DNA of 64,000 nucleotides from a virus: positions 1 through 64,000 of the IMG/VR virus record IMGVR_UViG_3300017957_001843; one strand, written 5' to 3'. Below, piece by piece: positions 1-8,376 of this stretch. How positions within the stretch are numbered: position 1 is the stretch's first letter; the number at the start of each line of letters is the position of its first letter. A model generated the notes under the pieces. The model saw only the letters and a list, made by a program, of their open reading frames with translations. It did no database searches and was not told where the DNA came from. A program made the translations under genes and the position numbers.

Positions 1-458
1 GAGGTTAATGAATATTCAAAATCAACTTCTCCACCGTCAATATATGTAATATATTCATTTGAGTACCAAACTTTAGGACCGTGTGCTCCGAAACTTTCTA
101 AGTATTTTTCTTTTACAGGAGTATAATTTTTAAAAAACCGTGTCAACGTTCCTTCATTACAATTATATACAGGAATGTTAAATGTACAATCTCTTTGTGT
201 ATCAATATGTGCCGGTAATTGCCCTGGTTCAAATTTCATAAGTTTTATAAAATCTTTTAATTTAGGATGTTTATCTCTTATATCTTGTAGGTACTTATAG
301 TCTTTGACTTGTAATACATTTTCATCTGTATACCTTAATGCTAGTGGTGCCGGAGCATCTATCCAGTCTTGAGTAATCCATTGTGTTCCTAATTCAACAA
401 AGAAATTTATATCAATATCACTTTTACTAAACTCTTTTACATATTGATTATGAATCAT
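1..458 (-). CDS. Partial cupin/2OG-Fe(II) oxygenase-like protein (3' end outside window)
   Basis: Only the first 152 codons lie in the window; the reading frame is open to the left edge. The ATG at 458-456 overlaps the stop of the preceding gene as ATGA, which fixes the start and suggests translational coupling. Around residues 77-95 a conserved-looking block FEPGQLPAHID places H84 and D86 as an HxD pair, the usual first two iron ligands of double-stranded beta-helix oxygenases; the expected distal His and Arg would lie near or beyond the edge. It is the third protein of this type in the operon (with 455-973 and 2584-3198), but the three are clearly diverged. Family assignment is from the HxD context only, and the substrate is unknown. 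It could be a non-catalytic cupin. Confidence 0.6.
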   Translation of the reverse strand, partial: MIHNQYVKEFSKSDIDINFFVELGTQWITQDWIDAPAPLALRYTDENVLQVKDYKYLQDIRDKHPKLKDFIKLMKFEPGQLPAHIDTQRDCTFNIPVYNCNEGTLTRFFKNYTPVKEKYLESFGAHGPKVWYSNEYITYIDGGEVDFEYSLT

Positions 459-973
459 ATGATTAATCCTTTTAATTTTTTATTATATATTTCGCAAACT
501 TCTTCGTATGGTTCTTCAAAACACAACTGAAAAACTATTCTAGGACTTTTGTCGTTGTATTCTACGTTATGAAAACACCCACCAGTATTTAATATTGCTC
601 CGCAATTATGGTATCCTACACTACAAACAAAATTTTCATTATCATCATAAAACATAGTTTTACTTGCAGTTGGTGCTAATGGAAAATTAATTACAGTTTG
701 CCTAGGCATATATAAATTTTCATATTCGTTATAACGATTACGATCTTTATGTATTTTACTTCCTGTTTCTGTTACACGTAATAATTGGCACACACAATTT
801 ATACCTTTAGGTTTAAAATGCTGAATTGTACTAGGTAGTTTAAAAAAACTTATTTTATAACTTATGTCTACAAATGCATCTGTGGCTAGTGCATACTCAA
901 GTAACGAATCTCTTGTTACTTGTGATAAAGCATATTGTACTTGTTTATAATATGGATCATAACTCTGTAGCAT
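455..973 (-). CDS. Cupin/2OG-Fe(II) oxygenase-like protein (aspartyl-hydroxylase-like fold)
   Basis: A 172-residue protein. The visible motif set is H75-x-D77 (in GSKIHKDRNRY), a later H135 (in GGCFHNVEY) and R145 (in SPRIVFQLCF), which is the HxD...H...R layout of Fe(II)/2-oxoglutarate oxygenases of the aspartyl/asparaginyl-hydroxylase-like cupin type. Such enzymes hydroxylate protein side chains or small molecules. The start ATG at 973-971 overlaps the end of the aminotransferase gene by 17 bases and its stop overlaps the next gene as ATGA, so it belongs to the coupled operon 3198-1. Assignment rests on motif spacing, not on an alignment, and the target is not indicated. Confidence 0.65.
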   Translation of the reverse strand: MLQSYDPYYKQVQYALSQVTRDSLLEYALATDAFVDISYKISFFKLPSTIQHFKPKGINCVCQLLRVTETGSKIHKDRNRYNEYENLYMPRQTVINFPLAPTASKTMFYDDNENFVCSVGYHNCGAILNTGGCFHNVEYNDKSPRIVFQLCFEEPYEEVCEIYNKKLKGLII

Positions 974-1793
974 ATTCTTTCTTTTTATTTTCGTATTTTT
1001 CTTGTAACAGCTTTGTTACTACTCCAGTTTTTTGTGTTTCTGTAATGCCGCCGCTTGAACTAGTAATAAAAATTTCATCAGCATTATGAAACATTGTTGT
1101 TGTAATAGGCATACGTTTAAAAGTTATATTATTTTCTTTTGCTATATCTTCAACGACACTCATAGTAATACCTTTAAGAACATTATTATTTGCTGTTTTA
1201 ATTACTCCGTCTTTGACAATGCCAACGTTAAATCCAGGGCCTTCTGTTACAAATCCATTTGTATCTACTAAAACTGTAGTGTCGTACTCTTCTGGTTTAT
1301 TTCGCTGACTCATTGTAAGTTCAATCCAGGCCATATTCTTATATTGTTGACCATAGTAATCATCGTTAACACGATTTGTATCTTGATCTAAGTATAATTT
1401 AACTTGCGGATTTTTTGCAATAGGATAACTAGGTTTAATATACATTGCAAAATGTGTAGGACAATTTTCTAAATCTCTTGGATTTCCGCTGGGAGGAAAA
1501 CCTCTCCAGATAATAAACCATACAAACGCATTGTCAATAGGATTACGCTTTGCAAGTTCTTTTATAATTTCTAAAGGATCTACATCAGGTATAGTTAGTC
1601 CATAACGTTCTGCACTGGCTTTAAATCTTCCTAAATGCCTATCATAACAAAATGCTTTGCCGTCATAGACCGGCATAACATCGTAAGTAGCATCACAGTG
1701 TATAAAACCAAAGTCAAGTATAGAAGGGCCTATATCTCTTAATGGTAAGTATTCACCGTTTTTATATGCAATTAAATCTAAAACATCATTCAT
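957..1793 (-). CDS. Class IV PLP-dependent aminotransferase (BCAT/D-amino-acid aminotransferase/ADC lyase-like)
   Basis: A 278-residue protein with the full class IV fold pattern: an N-terminal NGEYLPLRD element, an SILDFGF block, RHLGRFKASA near residues 52-60, the likely PLP lysine K152 in QQYKNMAW, and the phosphate/PLP region VTEGPGFNVGIVKDG with E184. In this fold type the lysine carries PLP and the enzyme moves an amino group between an amino acid and a keto acid, or cleaves aminodeoxychorismate; the sequence does not settle which. I chose the ATG at 1793 rather than a TTG one codon earlier because it gives the 8-base ATGAATGA overlap with the upstream stop, a junction seen repeatedly in this block. 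In context it could supply an amino group for a modified sugar or amino-acid product. Confidence 0.85.
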   Translation of the reverse strand: MNDVLDLIAYKNGEYLPLRDIGPSILDFGFIHCDATYDVMPVYDGKAFCYDRHLGRFKASAERYGLTIPDVDPLEIIKELAKRNPIDNAFVWFIIWRGFPPSGNPRDLENCPTHFAMYIKPSYPIAKNPQVKLYLDQDTNRVNDDYYGQQYKNMAWIELTMSQRNKPEEYDTTVLVDTNGFVTEGPGFNVGIVKDGVIKTANNNVLKGITMSVVEDIAKENNITFKRMPITTTMFHNADEIFITSSSGGITETQKTGVVTKLLQEKYENKKKEYATEL

Positions 1794-2043
1794 CAAAATG
1801 TACCTTTCGTAATTGCGGATCGTCAGGCAATTTTTGCTTCAGTGTTTTCAAACGATTTATTCTCCATTCAAGGAGTTTAAAATCTAACACCCAAGGAAAA
1901 ATTGCGTGTATTAAACTTCCTATTGTTATAAAAAGTAAAAAGAAAAATTCCCCTATCGCTAAACGGAAATGCCACCAATAGCCAGCGTCTTCGCGACCAG
2001 CTTTAGCCTTAGCTTCTTTAAGGTGGGCAAAATTAAACCACAT
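1786..2043 (-). CDS. Small membrane protein, possibly DUF6356-like
   Basis: An 85-residue protein with one clear hydrophobic segment, about residues 26-53 (FRLAIGEFFFLLFITIGSLIHAIFP divided by few polar residues), flanked by a basic N-terminal part and a charged C-terminal tail. The pattern of an aromatic HFRLAIG followed by a hydrophobic stretch ending in LIHAIFPW recalls the small DUF6356 family of proteobacteria; that is recollection of a pattern, not a search. It overlaps both neighbours (11 and 8 bases), so it is a real operon member despite its size. It might anchor a partner enzyme at the inner membrane, but no function can be read from it. Confidence 0.65.
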   Translation of the reverse strand: MWFNFAHLKEAKAKAGREDAGYWWHFRLAIGEFFFLLFITIGSLIHAIFPWVLDFKLLEWRINRLKTLKQKLPDDPQLRKVHFDE

Positions 2044-2587
2044 ATTTGTTCTGTATCCTTTCTCTACGTTTTTTATATTCTTGAATATTTAATTTCCATA
2101 AATTTTGTTTTGTATAATATAATTCTATTTCTCCTTTGTCTTCTAATATACCTTGCTTTGCTAATAATCCCATTAATCGATGATTCCTAGCAGCTTTGCC
2201 GTTAGAATGATCGTTATATAGATTTGTTGTCATATAAAGATTATCACTTGGACACCAATCTATAAACAAAGGTATAAACTCTCTCTGTGTTAAACTATTC
2301 CAATCTCCTTTACCTAGACCTTTAAAACTATCTGTATGAGGTAATTCGCATCCTCTAAAAAGTATTCTCCAAGCATCATTAGAAACTTCAGGTAAAGGAT
2401 GACATCCTGCAACTGCTATAATTTCTTCATCTCTAATTGCACACCAATATTCTCCTTGTGTTTTACACCAAATTAATTTCATTGCACGAAAGCTAGAGTT
2501 ATTTTCATATCCTAAATCTTTACATTTATTACAAAATACTTGTAACATATCAAGATGTTTATCTTGTATTTTTTCTATCTTAATCAT
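2033..2587 (-). CDS. GNAT-like acyltransferase, weak similarity
   Basis: A 184-residue protein. The N-terminal MIKIEKIQDKHLDMLQVFCN followed by a strand containing YWCAIRDEEIIAVAGCHPLP resembles the first half of GNAT acetyltransferases (alpha1-alpha2, then beta strands with the substrate loop). The central section has LYMTTNLYNDHSNGKAARNHRLMGLLAKQG, where the acetyl-CoA loop and following helix would be expected. The canonical Q/RxxGxG/A motif is not clear, so acetyl-CoA binding is uncertain. The ATG overlaps the upstream stop as ATGA. If it is an acyltransferase, it would fit with the aminotransferase as an amino-then-acyl modification pair, which is inference. Confidence 0.5.
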   Translation of the reverse strand: MIKIEKIQDKHLDMLQVFCNKCKDLGYENNSSFRAMKLIWCKTQGEYWCAIRDEEIIAVAGCHPLPEVSNDAWRILFRGCELPHTDSFKGLGKGDWNSLTQREFIPLFIDWCPSDNLYMTTNLYNDHSNGKAARNHRLMGLLAKQGILEDKGEIELYYTKQNLWKLNIQEYKKRRERIQNKYVV

Positions 2588-3198
2588 AGTACTTGAAAAT
2601 TATGAACAGTATTTAAAAAAGTACGTTCATTTAATTTTACATTAATTACTAACCAATAACTAGGGTCTTTTTTTGTATTAAAAAGTTCGTGTTCTTTAGC
2701 AGTATCAATAAAATACAATCCTCCAGATTCCCAATTTAATAACTTTCCTTCTAAAATAAAGTTACACGGATTAACTAAAGGAGATATTAATCTAAAACTA
2801 TCTAGCTTTGTTCCTCTAAAATCTCTATGTTTAGGAAAAAATCCGCCAGGTCCTAATTTTAAAATGTGTGTTCTAAATATATCTCCCTTCCAAGGATCTA
2901 ATATTTTTTTCAAATCTTCATTTTCATAAACCGGAGTTGGGACACAAAAATCTTCTTCTTCGTATGTTGTACCATTTTCTTTATTATATTCGTGTAAACT
3001 ATCTAGATCAGGGATACCACTTATTCCGCCATCTAGACTAGTAATACTCAGTCCTTGCCTATTATTCGGTAAACGTCTAGGGTTATACTGTACGTACTCA
3101 AAGTTTTCTTCAGTCCAATCTACAATTTTGCGGCCAGGAGCATAAAACTTTAATTGGTTAACTTTGCCATAAGTTACAAGGGTGTTATAGAGTTGCAT
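2584..3198 (-). CDS. Aspartyl/asparaginyl beta-hydroxylase-like cupin oxygenase
   Basis: A 204-residue protein and the first gene of the leftmost minus-strand operon. The block RTHILKLGPGGFFPKHRDFRG gives H124 and D126 as the HxD iron pair, and DTAKEHELFN gives H170 as the third ligand; the order and spacing match aspartyl/asparaginyl hydroxylase-type cupins, which use Fe(II) and 2-oxoglutarate. The preceding region has conserved-looking SLDGGISGIPDLDSLHEY. A basic residue for 2-oxoglutarate binding is less clear. The start lies 67 bases from the divergent radical SAM gene at 3266; a TATAAT sequence ends three bases before the ATG, without a good -35 element. Substrate unknown. Confidence 0.7.
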   Translation of the reverse strand: MQLYNTLVTYGKVNQLKFYAPGRKIVDWTEENFEYVQYNPRRLPNNRQGLSITSLDGGISGIPDLDSLHEYNKENGTTYEEEDFCVPTPVYENEDLKKILDPWKGDIFRTHILKLGPGGFFPKHRDFRGTKLDSFRLISPLVNPCNFILEGKLLNWESGGLYFIDTAKEHELFNTKKDPSYWLVINVKLNERTFLNTVHNFQVL

Positions 3199-3253
3199 AC
3201 TATTATATATCGTATTTTTCAGTCAGTACTAGCCGTATTGAGTTATATACACA

Positions 3254-3261
3254 TATAAATA
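3254..3261 (+). promoter_or_regulatory. T4-type late promoter-like TATAAATA
   Basis: A perfect match to the T4 late promoter core TATAAATA, in the short divergent gap between 3198 and 3266 and oriented towards the plus-strand radical SAM pair. It ends only four bases before the GTG start at 3266, so if it is used as in T4 the transcript would begin at about the start codon. In AT-rich DNA a chance match is possible. Confidence 0.4.
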
Positions 3262-3265
3262 AATT

Positions 3266-4255
3266 GTGATTATAGAATCGATTTCAAAAAATAACTGGTT
3301 TACAGACTACACTGTACAATGGCGTCCAATTATGATGTGCAATTATGATTGTAGTTATTGTAGTCCGACAAGTCATTTAGCAATTGAAAAACGAAGCATA
3401 CCTACTGCTAATGATCTTATTAAAGCAGCAAAAAATCTTAGAAACGCAATTCCTAAAGACAAAGAAACAATGGTTGTTATTACGGGTGGAGAGCCATTTT
3501 TAATCAAAGATATACACTTATGGTTAGAATATTTGTTAGACAATAATTTTTATATAATGATATTTACAAATAGTAGTCTAAATGAAGAAACTTACAAAAA
3601 GTGTAAAAAAGTTTTTTCAAATAAAAAATTACTTTTTAAAATGAGCTTTCATCCTGAATTTGCAGACATAGATAAATTTGCAACACTGGCAAATAATATA
3701 CAAAAATTAGGTGCAAAAGTAGAAATACGTGCAATGTTAGCAAATAAAATGTTTGATAAGATTGATGAATTAGAATCTAAAACAAATGTAGATTTTATTA
3801 GACTTCCTGTTTTTCCGTTATATAATAAAAAAGAAAATAAAGTAAACCCTATAAACAGTAGCAGCAGAAACTTAAAAGACTATTACCAAACAGCTGACGA
3901 CGGAAAACTAAACTATTTTACAAAAGACGAATTACAAAAACTTAAACAATACGAAGATGTTGACCCGCCAGATTACTTAAAAATAAAAATAAACGATAAT
4001 ATAGATTACAGTGCAGATAAAATAGTTTTGCAAGGAAAAAATATTTTTAAAGGTTGGAAATGTAGTGTTGTACAACGAAAACTGGTTATTAAACCAAATG
4101 GTGATTTACACTATGGTATATGTAATAACGAAGGAGTTTTTGGAAATATCTATGATGAAAATTTAGATCTATTTTCCAAAAAATTTACCACCTGTAATGC
4201 TCCGCTTTGTGGAGTAATAGAAGAAGTTATGTTAGAAAAATATAAAGATGTATAA
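3266..4255 (+). CDS. Radical SAM protein with C-terminal SPASM-like cysteines
   Basis: A 329-residue protein with the radical SAM cluster motif CxxxCxxC at C25, C29 and C32 (CNYDCSYC), preceded by the WFTDYTVQWRP lead-in typical of this family, and the SAM-binding GGEP motif (VITGGEPFL) around residue 73. Near the C-terminus WKCSVVQRKLVIKPNG and later CNAPLCG supply cysteines of the SPASM/twitch type for an auxiliary Fe-S cluster. Such enzymes cleave SAM to start radical chemistry on peptides or sugars. The start is GTG; an in-frame TAA lies two codons earlier, so only ATT or GTG can serve unless the N-terminus is shorter, and the motif spacing requires the early start. The stop overlaps the next gene by 8 bases (ATGTATAA). 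Confidence 0.85.
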   Translation: MIIESISKNNWFTDYTVQWRPIMMCNYDCSYCSPTSHLAIEKRSIPTANDLIKAAKNLRNAIPKDKETMVVITGGEPFLIKDIHLWLEYLLDNNFYIMIFTNSSLNEETYKKCKKVFSNKKLLFKMSFHPEFADIDKFATLANNIQKLGAKVEIRAMLANKMFDKIDELESKTNVDFIRLPVFPLYNKKENKVNPINSSSRNLKDYYQTADDGKLNYFTKDELQKLKQYEDVDPPDYLKIKINDNIDYSADKIVLQGKNIFKGWKCSVVQRKLVIKPNGDLHYGICNNEGVFGNIYDENLDLFSKKFTTCNAPLCGVIEEVMLEKYKDV

Positions 4256-5345
4256 TAAAGTAGAACACATACACTTAGAGCCAACTAGCGAATGTAACGC
4301 TAGATGTCCAATGTGCGAGCGCACATATGAAACTACATTAGAAACACACCCTTGCTTAAAAGTCACAGAGTGGAAAAGCAACGATCTAGATAAAATCTTA
4401 GATGATCCGTTTTTTAAAGATGTAAAAATTATACATATAAATGGAAACTATGGAGATATTGTAAGCCATTCTCACCCTAAAGAATTGTTAAATGTCATTA
4501 TAAAAAGAAATATTGCATTGCATATCAATACCAATGGCGGAGCATTAAATACTGAATTTTGGAAATGGTTAGGCTCGTACGAGAGAGCACTAGTTGAGTT
4601 TGATATAGACGGTTTAGAAGATACTCATCATTTGTATAGACGTAACACAAGATTTGATATTGTAATAAAAAATGCAAAAGCATATATCGATGCCGGAGGC
4701 AAAGCTAAATGGGCTATGAATGGATTTAAGCACAATGAACATCAGGTTGAAGAATGCAGAGAATTAGCTAAAGATTTAGGCTTCAGTCAGTTTTACTACA
4801 GACCTTCAAGTAGGTGGATGTGGTCAAGCAAACTAGATATTTTAGATAAAAATTACAATTTTGCATACAGTATCGAGCCTGCAAAAGAATTCCAAGATCT
4901 TGCAAGTAAATTACCTTACTACAAATCAAGACCTCCTGAAGCATATAAAAACAAAATATACAATAAACGTGTTCCTTTAGTAGAAACTAACTGTAATGTA
5001 AATTGTAAGGTTATAGGTGAAAAAAGTATATACAAGCTAGAGTCAGTATACATAAGTTCTGATCAGCGGTTATGGCCGTGTTGCTGGATGCACCTTGACG
5101 ATATTAGATCAGACTGGAAGGAAAATAAAGGCGGATTTGAAAGTTTGTTTAGAGACAAGGATAGAGATTTTAATAATTTGTTAAAAAATTCTGTTTCTAA
5201 AATGTTAGAAAACGGATTGTTTAAACGTATAAGCGATAGTTGGAATACTAATAATGTTTTATACGAGTGTGCAAGGACCTGTAAAGATAAAAATAACTTT
5301 CAAATGCAGACATCAGTAAGCTCTCACAACGATCTTAAAAAGTAA
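4248..5345 (+). CDS. SPASM-type radical SAM protein
   Basis: A 365-residue protein with C16, C20 and C23 (CNARCPMC) for the SAM-binding Fe-S cluster, the HINTNGG and FDIDGLEDTHHLYRRN strand motifs, and a C-terminal cysteine cluster (NCNVNCK, then WPCCWMH, then CARTC) that fits an auxiliary-cluster SPASM domain. It is clearly paralogous to the protein at 14369-15592: both share the IDGLEDTxHLYRRN and NEHQxEExxE motifs and the same C-terminal layout. It is coupled to the preceding gene by an 8-base overlap and converges tail to tail with the class B radical SAM gene, the two coding regions overlapping by 11 bases. Substrate unknown. Confidence 0.85.
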   Translation: MYNKVEHIHLEPTSECNARCPMCERTYETTLETHPCLKVTEWKSNDLDKILDDPFFKDVKIIHINGNYGDIVSHSHPKELLNVIIKRNIALHINTNGGALNTEFWKWLGSYERALVEFDIDGLEDTHHLYRRNTRFDIVIKNAKAYIDAGGKAKWAMNGFKHNEHQVEECRELAKDLGFSQFYYRPSSRWMWSSKLDILDKNYNFAYSIEPAKEFQDLASKLPYYKSRPPEAYKNKIYNKRVPLVETNCNVNCKVIGEKSIYKLESVYISSDQRLWPCCWMHLDDIRSDWKENKGGFESLFRDKDRDFNNLLKNSVSKMLENGLFKRISDSWNTNNVLYECARTCKDKNNFQMQTSVSSHNDLKK

Positions 5346-6810
5346 AACTTTTTATAATTTTTACTACTTCTTCATTTTGATCTTCATATTCTTCTAAATA
5401 TTTACGTCCTATGTTAAAAGATTTTCCGCTCACAGTTGGTTTTTCATATAAACCTAGCTCTATTGCTCTATTTAAAAATATAAAATGTCTTTCTATTCTT
5501 TTTTTGTAATCGTTTTCTTTACTTTCCCATTCAAAATAATTAGTGATATTATGTATGTCATAATCTTCTGAATTGATATATACCGGTGTACCTGGAATCA
5601 TAATCATAGGATGGTCAGAAGCAACAGTTTGAACAACTTCAGGATATTCTGCAAACATCTCTAATATTTTAAGTGTGTCTTGAAAATCTTCTTCTGTTTC
5701 TGTTGGAAATCCGACAAACATTAACGGAGTAAATTTTAAACCTACTTTTTTCATTTCTTCTAAATGAAATCTAACTGCTTCGTTAGAAAAAGGCTTACCT
5801 ATTTCTTTTCTTATTTTTTCACTTCCGGATTCTATCCCTACACTAACTGTCTTTAACCCAGCTGCTATCATTTTAGAAAATATTGTAGGATCTGTTTGCC
5901 GTATTTCTCTAAATATAAATTGTCCGTTGAACTTAAATTCGACTCCAGTTTCTTCTGTAAACTTTGCTATTACTTCTAACATTTTTACAAATTCTTTTTG
6001 ATTACCATTGATTAAACTGTCTGTGAATCTAAACCTTTTAATATTATGTTGGTGATACAAATGAATCATTTCATTTGCTATTCGTTCTCCTGATTTCCAT
6101 AAAAATTTACGCCATAACAAAGGTACATTACAAAATGCACAGTTTCTAACACATCCCCTTGATCCGCTTATATATAATAGAGGATTATTTTTGTATAAGC
6201 TAAAATCTATTCCAGTATAATCTGCATAAGGAATAGTTTCTCGATCAAAATTATTATCAAAATCATAATTGTTTATTCCAGGATAATCTTTAACTCCTTC
6301 TAGATACTTCACAATAGAAATTTCGGCATCACCTGATATAAAATCGTCAATACGTTTCATTCTTTTTAATCTATCTATTACTTCTACTACACCGTCGTGA
6401 GATGTAGTCAAGGCTGGGCCTCCTAAAACAATCTTAACATTAGGATTCTTTTCTTTTATAACCTTTGTTACTAAAAAAATACTAGGAAAACTCCAGTATG
6501 AAAAAACAGTTATTCCTATTATCTTTGGTTTTTTTGGAGCAATATATTTTTTATAGTACCGATTTATTTCTTTAGTATACTGTCTTTCTATTTTTAAAAC
6601 AAGATCTTTGTCTATTAATGTAGTGTCAGATACATTCCAAATATATCCCATTTTTGTATCAATAGTTTGTTTATAAAACCAAGCATTAAAATCTAAAAAT
6701 TCACTTTTATACCCAGCAGATTTTACACAACCATTGAGCTGAGCAACTGCAAGAATTGGACCTTGCACTTCTAATTTAGGAACTGTCATAAAGAGTATAT
6801 CAAGTGCCAT
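5335..6810 (-). CDS. Class B (BchE-like) radical SAM protein with N-terminal B12-binding-like domain
   Basis: A 491-residue protein. Residues 1-180 look like a Rossmann-type B12-binding domain (IIGITVFSYWSFPS, IVLGGPALTTSHDG, DFISGDAEISIVKYL), and the radical SAM core follows with C220, C224 and C227 (CVRNCAFC), the FRFTDSLIN and VSVGIESGSEKIRKEIGK motifs and MFVGFPTETEEDFQDT. This is the architecture of cobalamin-associated radical SAM enzymes (BchE/MiaB-like outline), many of which are methyltransferases or ring-forming enzymes. The DxHxxG motif that binds B12 base-off is not visible, so cobalamin use is uncertain. It is the last gene of the 11593-5335 operon, with four bases between it and the preceding gene. 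Confidence 0.85.
   Translation of the reverse strand: MALDILFMTVPKLEVQGPILAVAQLNGCVKSAGYKSEFLDFNAWFYKQTIDTKMGYIWNVSDTTLIDKDLVLKIERQYTKEINRYYKKYIAPKKPKIIGITVFSYWSFPSIFLVTKVIKEKNPNVKIVLGGPALTTSHDGVVEVIDRLKRMKRIDDFISGDAEISIVKYLEGVKDYPGINNYDFDNNFDRETIPYADYTGIDFSLYKNNPLLYISGSRGCVRNCAFCNVPLLWRKFLWKSGERIANEMIHLYHQHNIKRFRFTDSLINGNQKEFVKMLEVIAKFTEETGVEFKFNGQFIFREIRQTDPTIFSKMIAAGLKTVSVGIESGSEKIRKEIGKPFSNEAVRFHLEEMKKVGLKFTPLMFVGFPTETEEDFQDTLKILEMFAEYPEVVQTVASDHPMIMIPGTPVYINSEDYDIHNITNYFEWESKENDYKKRIERHFIFLNRAIELGLYEKPTVSGKSFNIGRKYLEEYEDQNEEVVKIIKSFTF
5337..5353. terminator. Possible bidirectional hairpin at convergent gene ends
   Basis: AAAAAGT, a three-base AAA loop and ACTTTTT form a 7-bp AT-rich stem across the overlapping ends of the genes at 4248-5345 and 5335-6810. 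A run of T on the plus strand and of A on the other side would give a U-tract in either direction. The stem has one GC pair, so it is weak, and termination is inference. Confidence 0.35.
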
Positions 6811-6814
6811 AATT

Positions 6815-7696
6815 TTATTTTATTTCTACCTTTACTAAGTTTCTTTGTAAAATAACTTTTAAAAAATCTTCTGATATGTTTTTTTGTAATATACCTAATG
6901 GAATATGTCCTATACTGTTTTTCGGATCGTGAATATTAATCCCGCCTTCTACCATCCATTTTTTACAAGCTTTAATTTCTTTTTCTTGGTTATAGATTGT
7001 ATTTGCTTGTAATTGAAAAAAGAAACTAGGACTATATTCTTTCAACACTACAGCAGTTTTAGGTGTTCTCCCACTTTTCATAGTTTTTAAAAAATCTTCC
7101 CCCAATGCATTATAATTTAAATATACTACATAAGGTTCTATATAAGGACTATATAGACTGTAATCTTTTTCATCAAACGCTATTTTTTTAACATTAGGAA
7201 CTTTTGATATAGGATCTACAACTCTAAATCTTACCCTCGGTGTTAAGTATTTATTACTAAGTTCGTCAGCTAATTTTTCAGAATGATGTATATGATCATT
7301 AAAGTTATCTCTGAGGCGTGTTGCTTCCTTTTTTGATAAATTACCGTTAGATATCCAATCATTATTAGCACTAATAGATTCGTATATAAAATGTAATTCG
7401 CTAAGATCGTTTATACTGAAAGAGACCTTTCCGGCATCTATTGTATATTTAAAAGGTACTGTATCAGGTATATGACTATTGATATGTGTAATTGTGTTGC
7501 TTAATTTTTTAAATTCAGTGCCATACTCAAATCCGCTTAAGGTAAGCTGATATTCATAATTAGAATTATTAATAACTTCTTGGAGTTGTTTACACCATTT
7601 ATCAATAAAATAATTTTCAAATAATTTTATTTCAATAATATTTTTATATACTTCTTTATCTATATTTTTTTCAAAATGTAAGTTTAATACTTTCAT
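6815..7696 (-). CDS. Conserved-looking protein of unknown function
   Basis: A 293-residue protein that I do not recognise. It is soluble by composition, with no signal peptide or membrane segment and few cysteines. It has a mixed alpha/beta look, with an internal basic/acidic helix (ATRLRDNFNDHIHHSEKLADELSNKY) and a C-terminal region with repeated aromatic residues (EYSPSFFFQL). The HINSHIPDT and DHIHHSE stretches hold several histidines, but no known metal motif is clear. It starts with an ATGA overlap with the methyltransferase-like gene and ends four bases before the class B radical SAM gene, so it may work with either; a partner or substrate-binding role is only a guess. Confidence 0.6.
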   Translation of the reverse strand: MKVLNLHFEKNIDKEVYKNIIEIKLFENYFIDKWCKQLQEVINNSNYEYQLTLSGFEYGTEFKKLSNTITHINSHIPDTVPFKYTIDAGKVSFSINDLSELHFIYESISANNDWISNGNLSKKEATRLRDNFNDHIHHSEKLADELSNKYLTPRVRFRVVDPISKVPNVKKIAFDEKDYSLYSPYIEPYVVYLNYNALGEDFLKTMKSGRTPKTAVVLKEYSPSFFFQLQANTIYNQEKEIKACKKWMVEGGINIHDPKNSIGHIPLGILQKNISEDFLKVILQRNLVKVEIK

Positions 7697-8376
7697 TTTA
7701 CTCCAATCCTCATAAATCTTGTATACTTAGATAATTTAAGTTCCCCTTGATAGTATACATTCTGCATAGGAGTAGTTCTACTAAAATCGTCTAGATCTAT
7801 GCAACAATTTATGTGTTCTGGTAAATCGAAGTAATTATTAGTTTGTAATATTACAATTGTTCCTGTTGGTATGTTTTCATACCATTGTTTAAAATTTTCA
7901 ATGTGTTCACAACTAGTATTAATAATAGTATCAGGCATTTCTGTAAGATTCAAACTACTTCCATCGGCTCTGTAGGTAATGTGTGTAGTAGGATATTCCA
8001 TATCAAGAATATCTATAGTGCTTGCTTTAAACTGCCAGCCATCCATTACCCAAGGTCTATTCATATTATCAGCTATAGATGCACAACTACTATCAATATC
8101 AAAGCTACGTATTTTTTCAAATTTATCTTTTGCACGTTCAAACATTAAACTAGCAAGTGTACCATACCAACCCGCACATATAAAAACAGTACCTAAATTA
8201 GATGGCAAATTTTCAACAAGCCATAGTTTACTTTCTAATTGTCCTAAACTAAAAGCATCTACCATAGCAGTTTCACTTTCAGGAAACATATTAAGAGTAC
8301 GCTTTAGTTGTGAAACTACTTTATTTTCAGGATAAAGATATTCTAATCCATTAAGTAGATTAACTGTATTGCTCAT
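7693..8376 (-). CDS. SAM-dependent methyltransferase-like protein (Rossmann fold)
   Basis: A 227-residue protein with the outline of a class I methyltransferase: a first strand and loop VFICAGWYGTLASL, an acidic second strand end SFDIDSSC (D at the ribose-binding position), then PDTIINTSCEHI and a later strand TIVILQTNNY. The first loop is not a standard GxGxG, so SAM binding is probable rather than sure. An upstream TTG codon could extend it by one residue, but the ATG at 8376 is preceded by AAGGAG seven bases upstream, which fixes the start. It overlaps the end of the GT-A repeat protein by 17 bases and the next gene by ATGA. It could add a methyl group to the product of this operon. Confidence 0.6.
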   Translation of the reverse strand: MSNTVNLLNGLEYLYPENKVVSQLKRTLNMFPESETAMVDAFSLGQLESKLWLVENLPSNLGTVFICAGWYGTLASLMFERAKDKFEKIRSFDIDSSCASIADNMNRPWVMDGWQFKASTIDILDMEYPTTHITYRADGSSLNLTEMPDTIINTSCEHIENFKQWYENIPTGTIVILQTNNYFDLPEHINCCIDLDDFSRTTPMQNVYYQGELKLSKYTRFMRIGVK

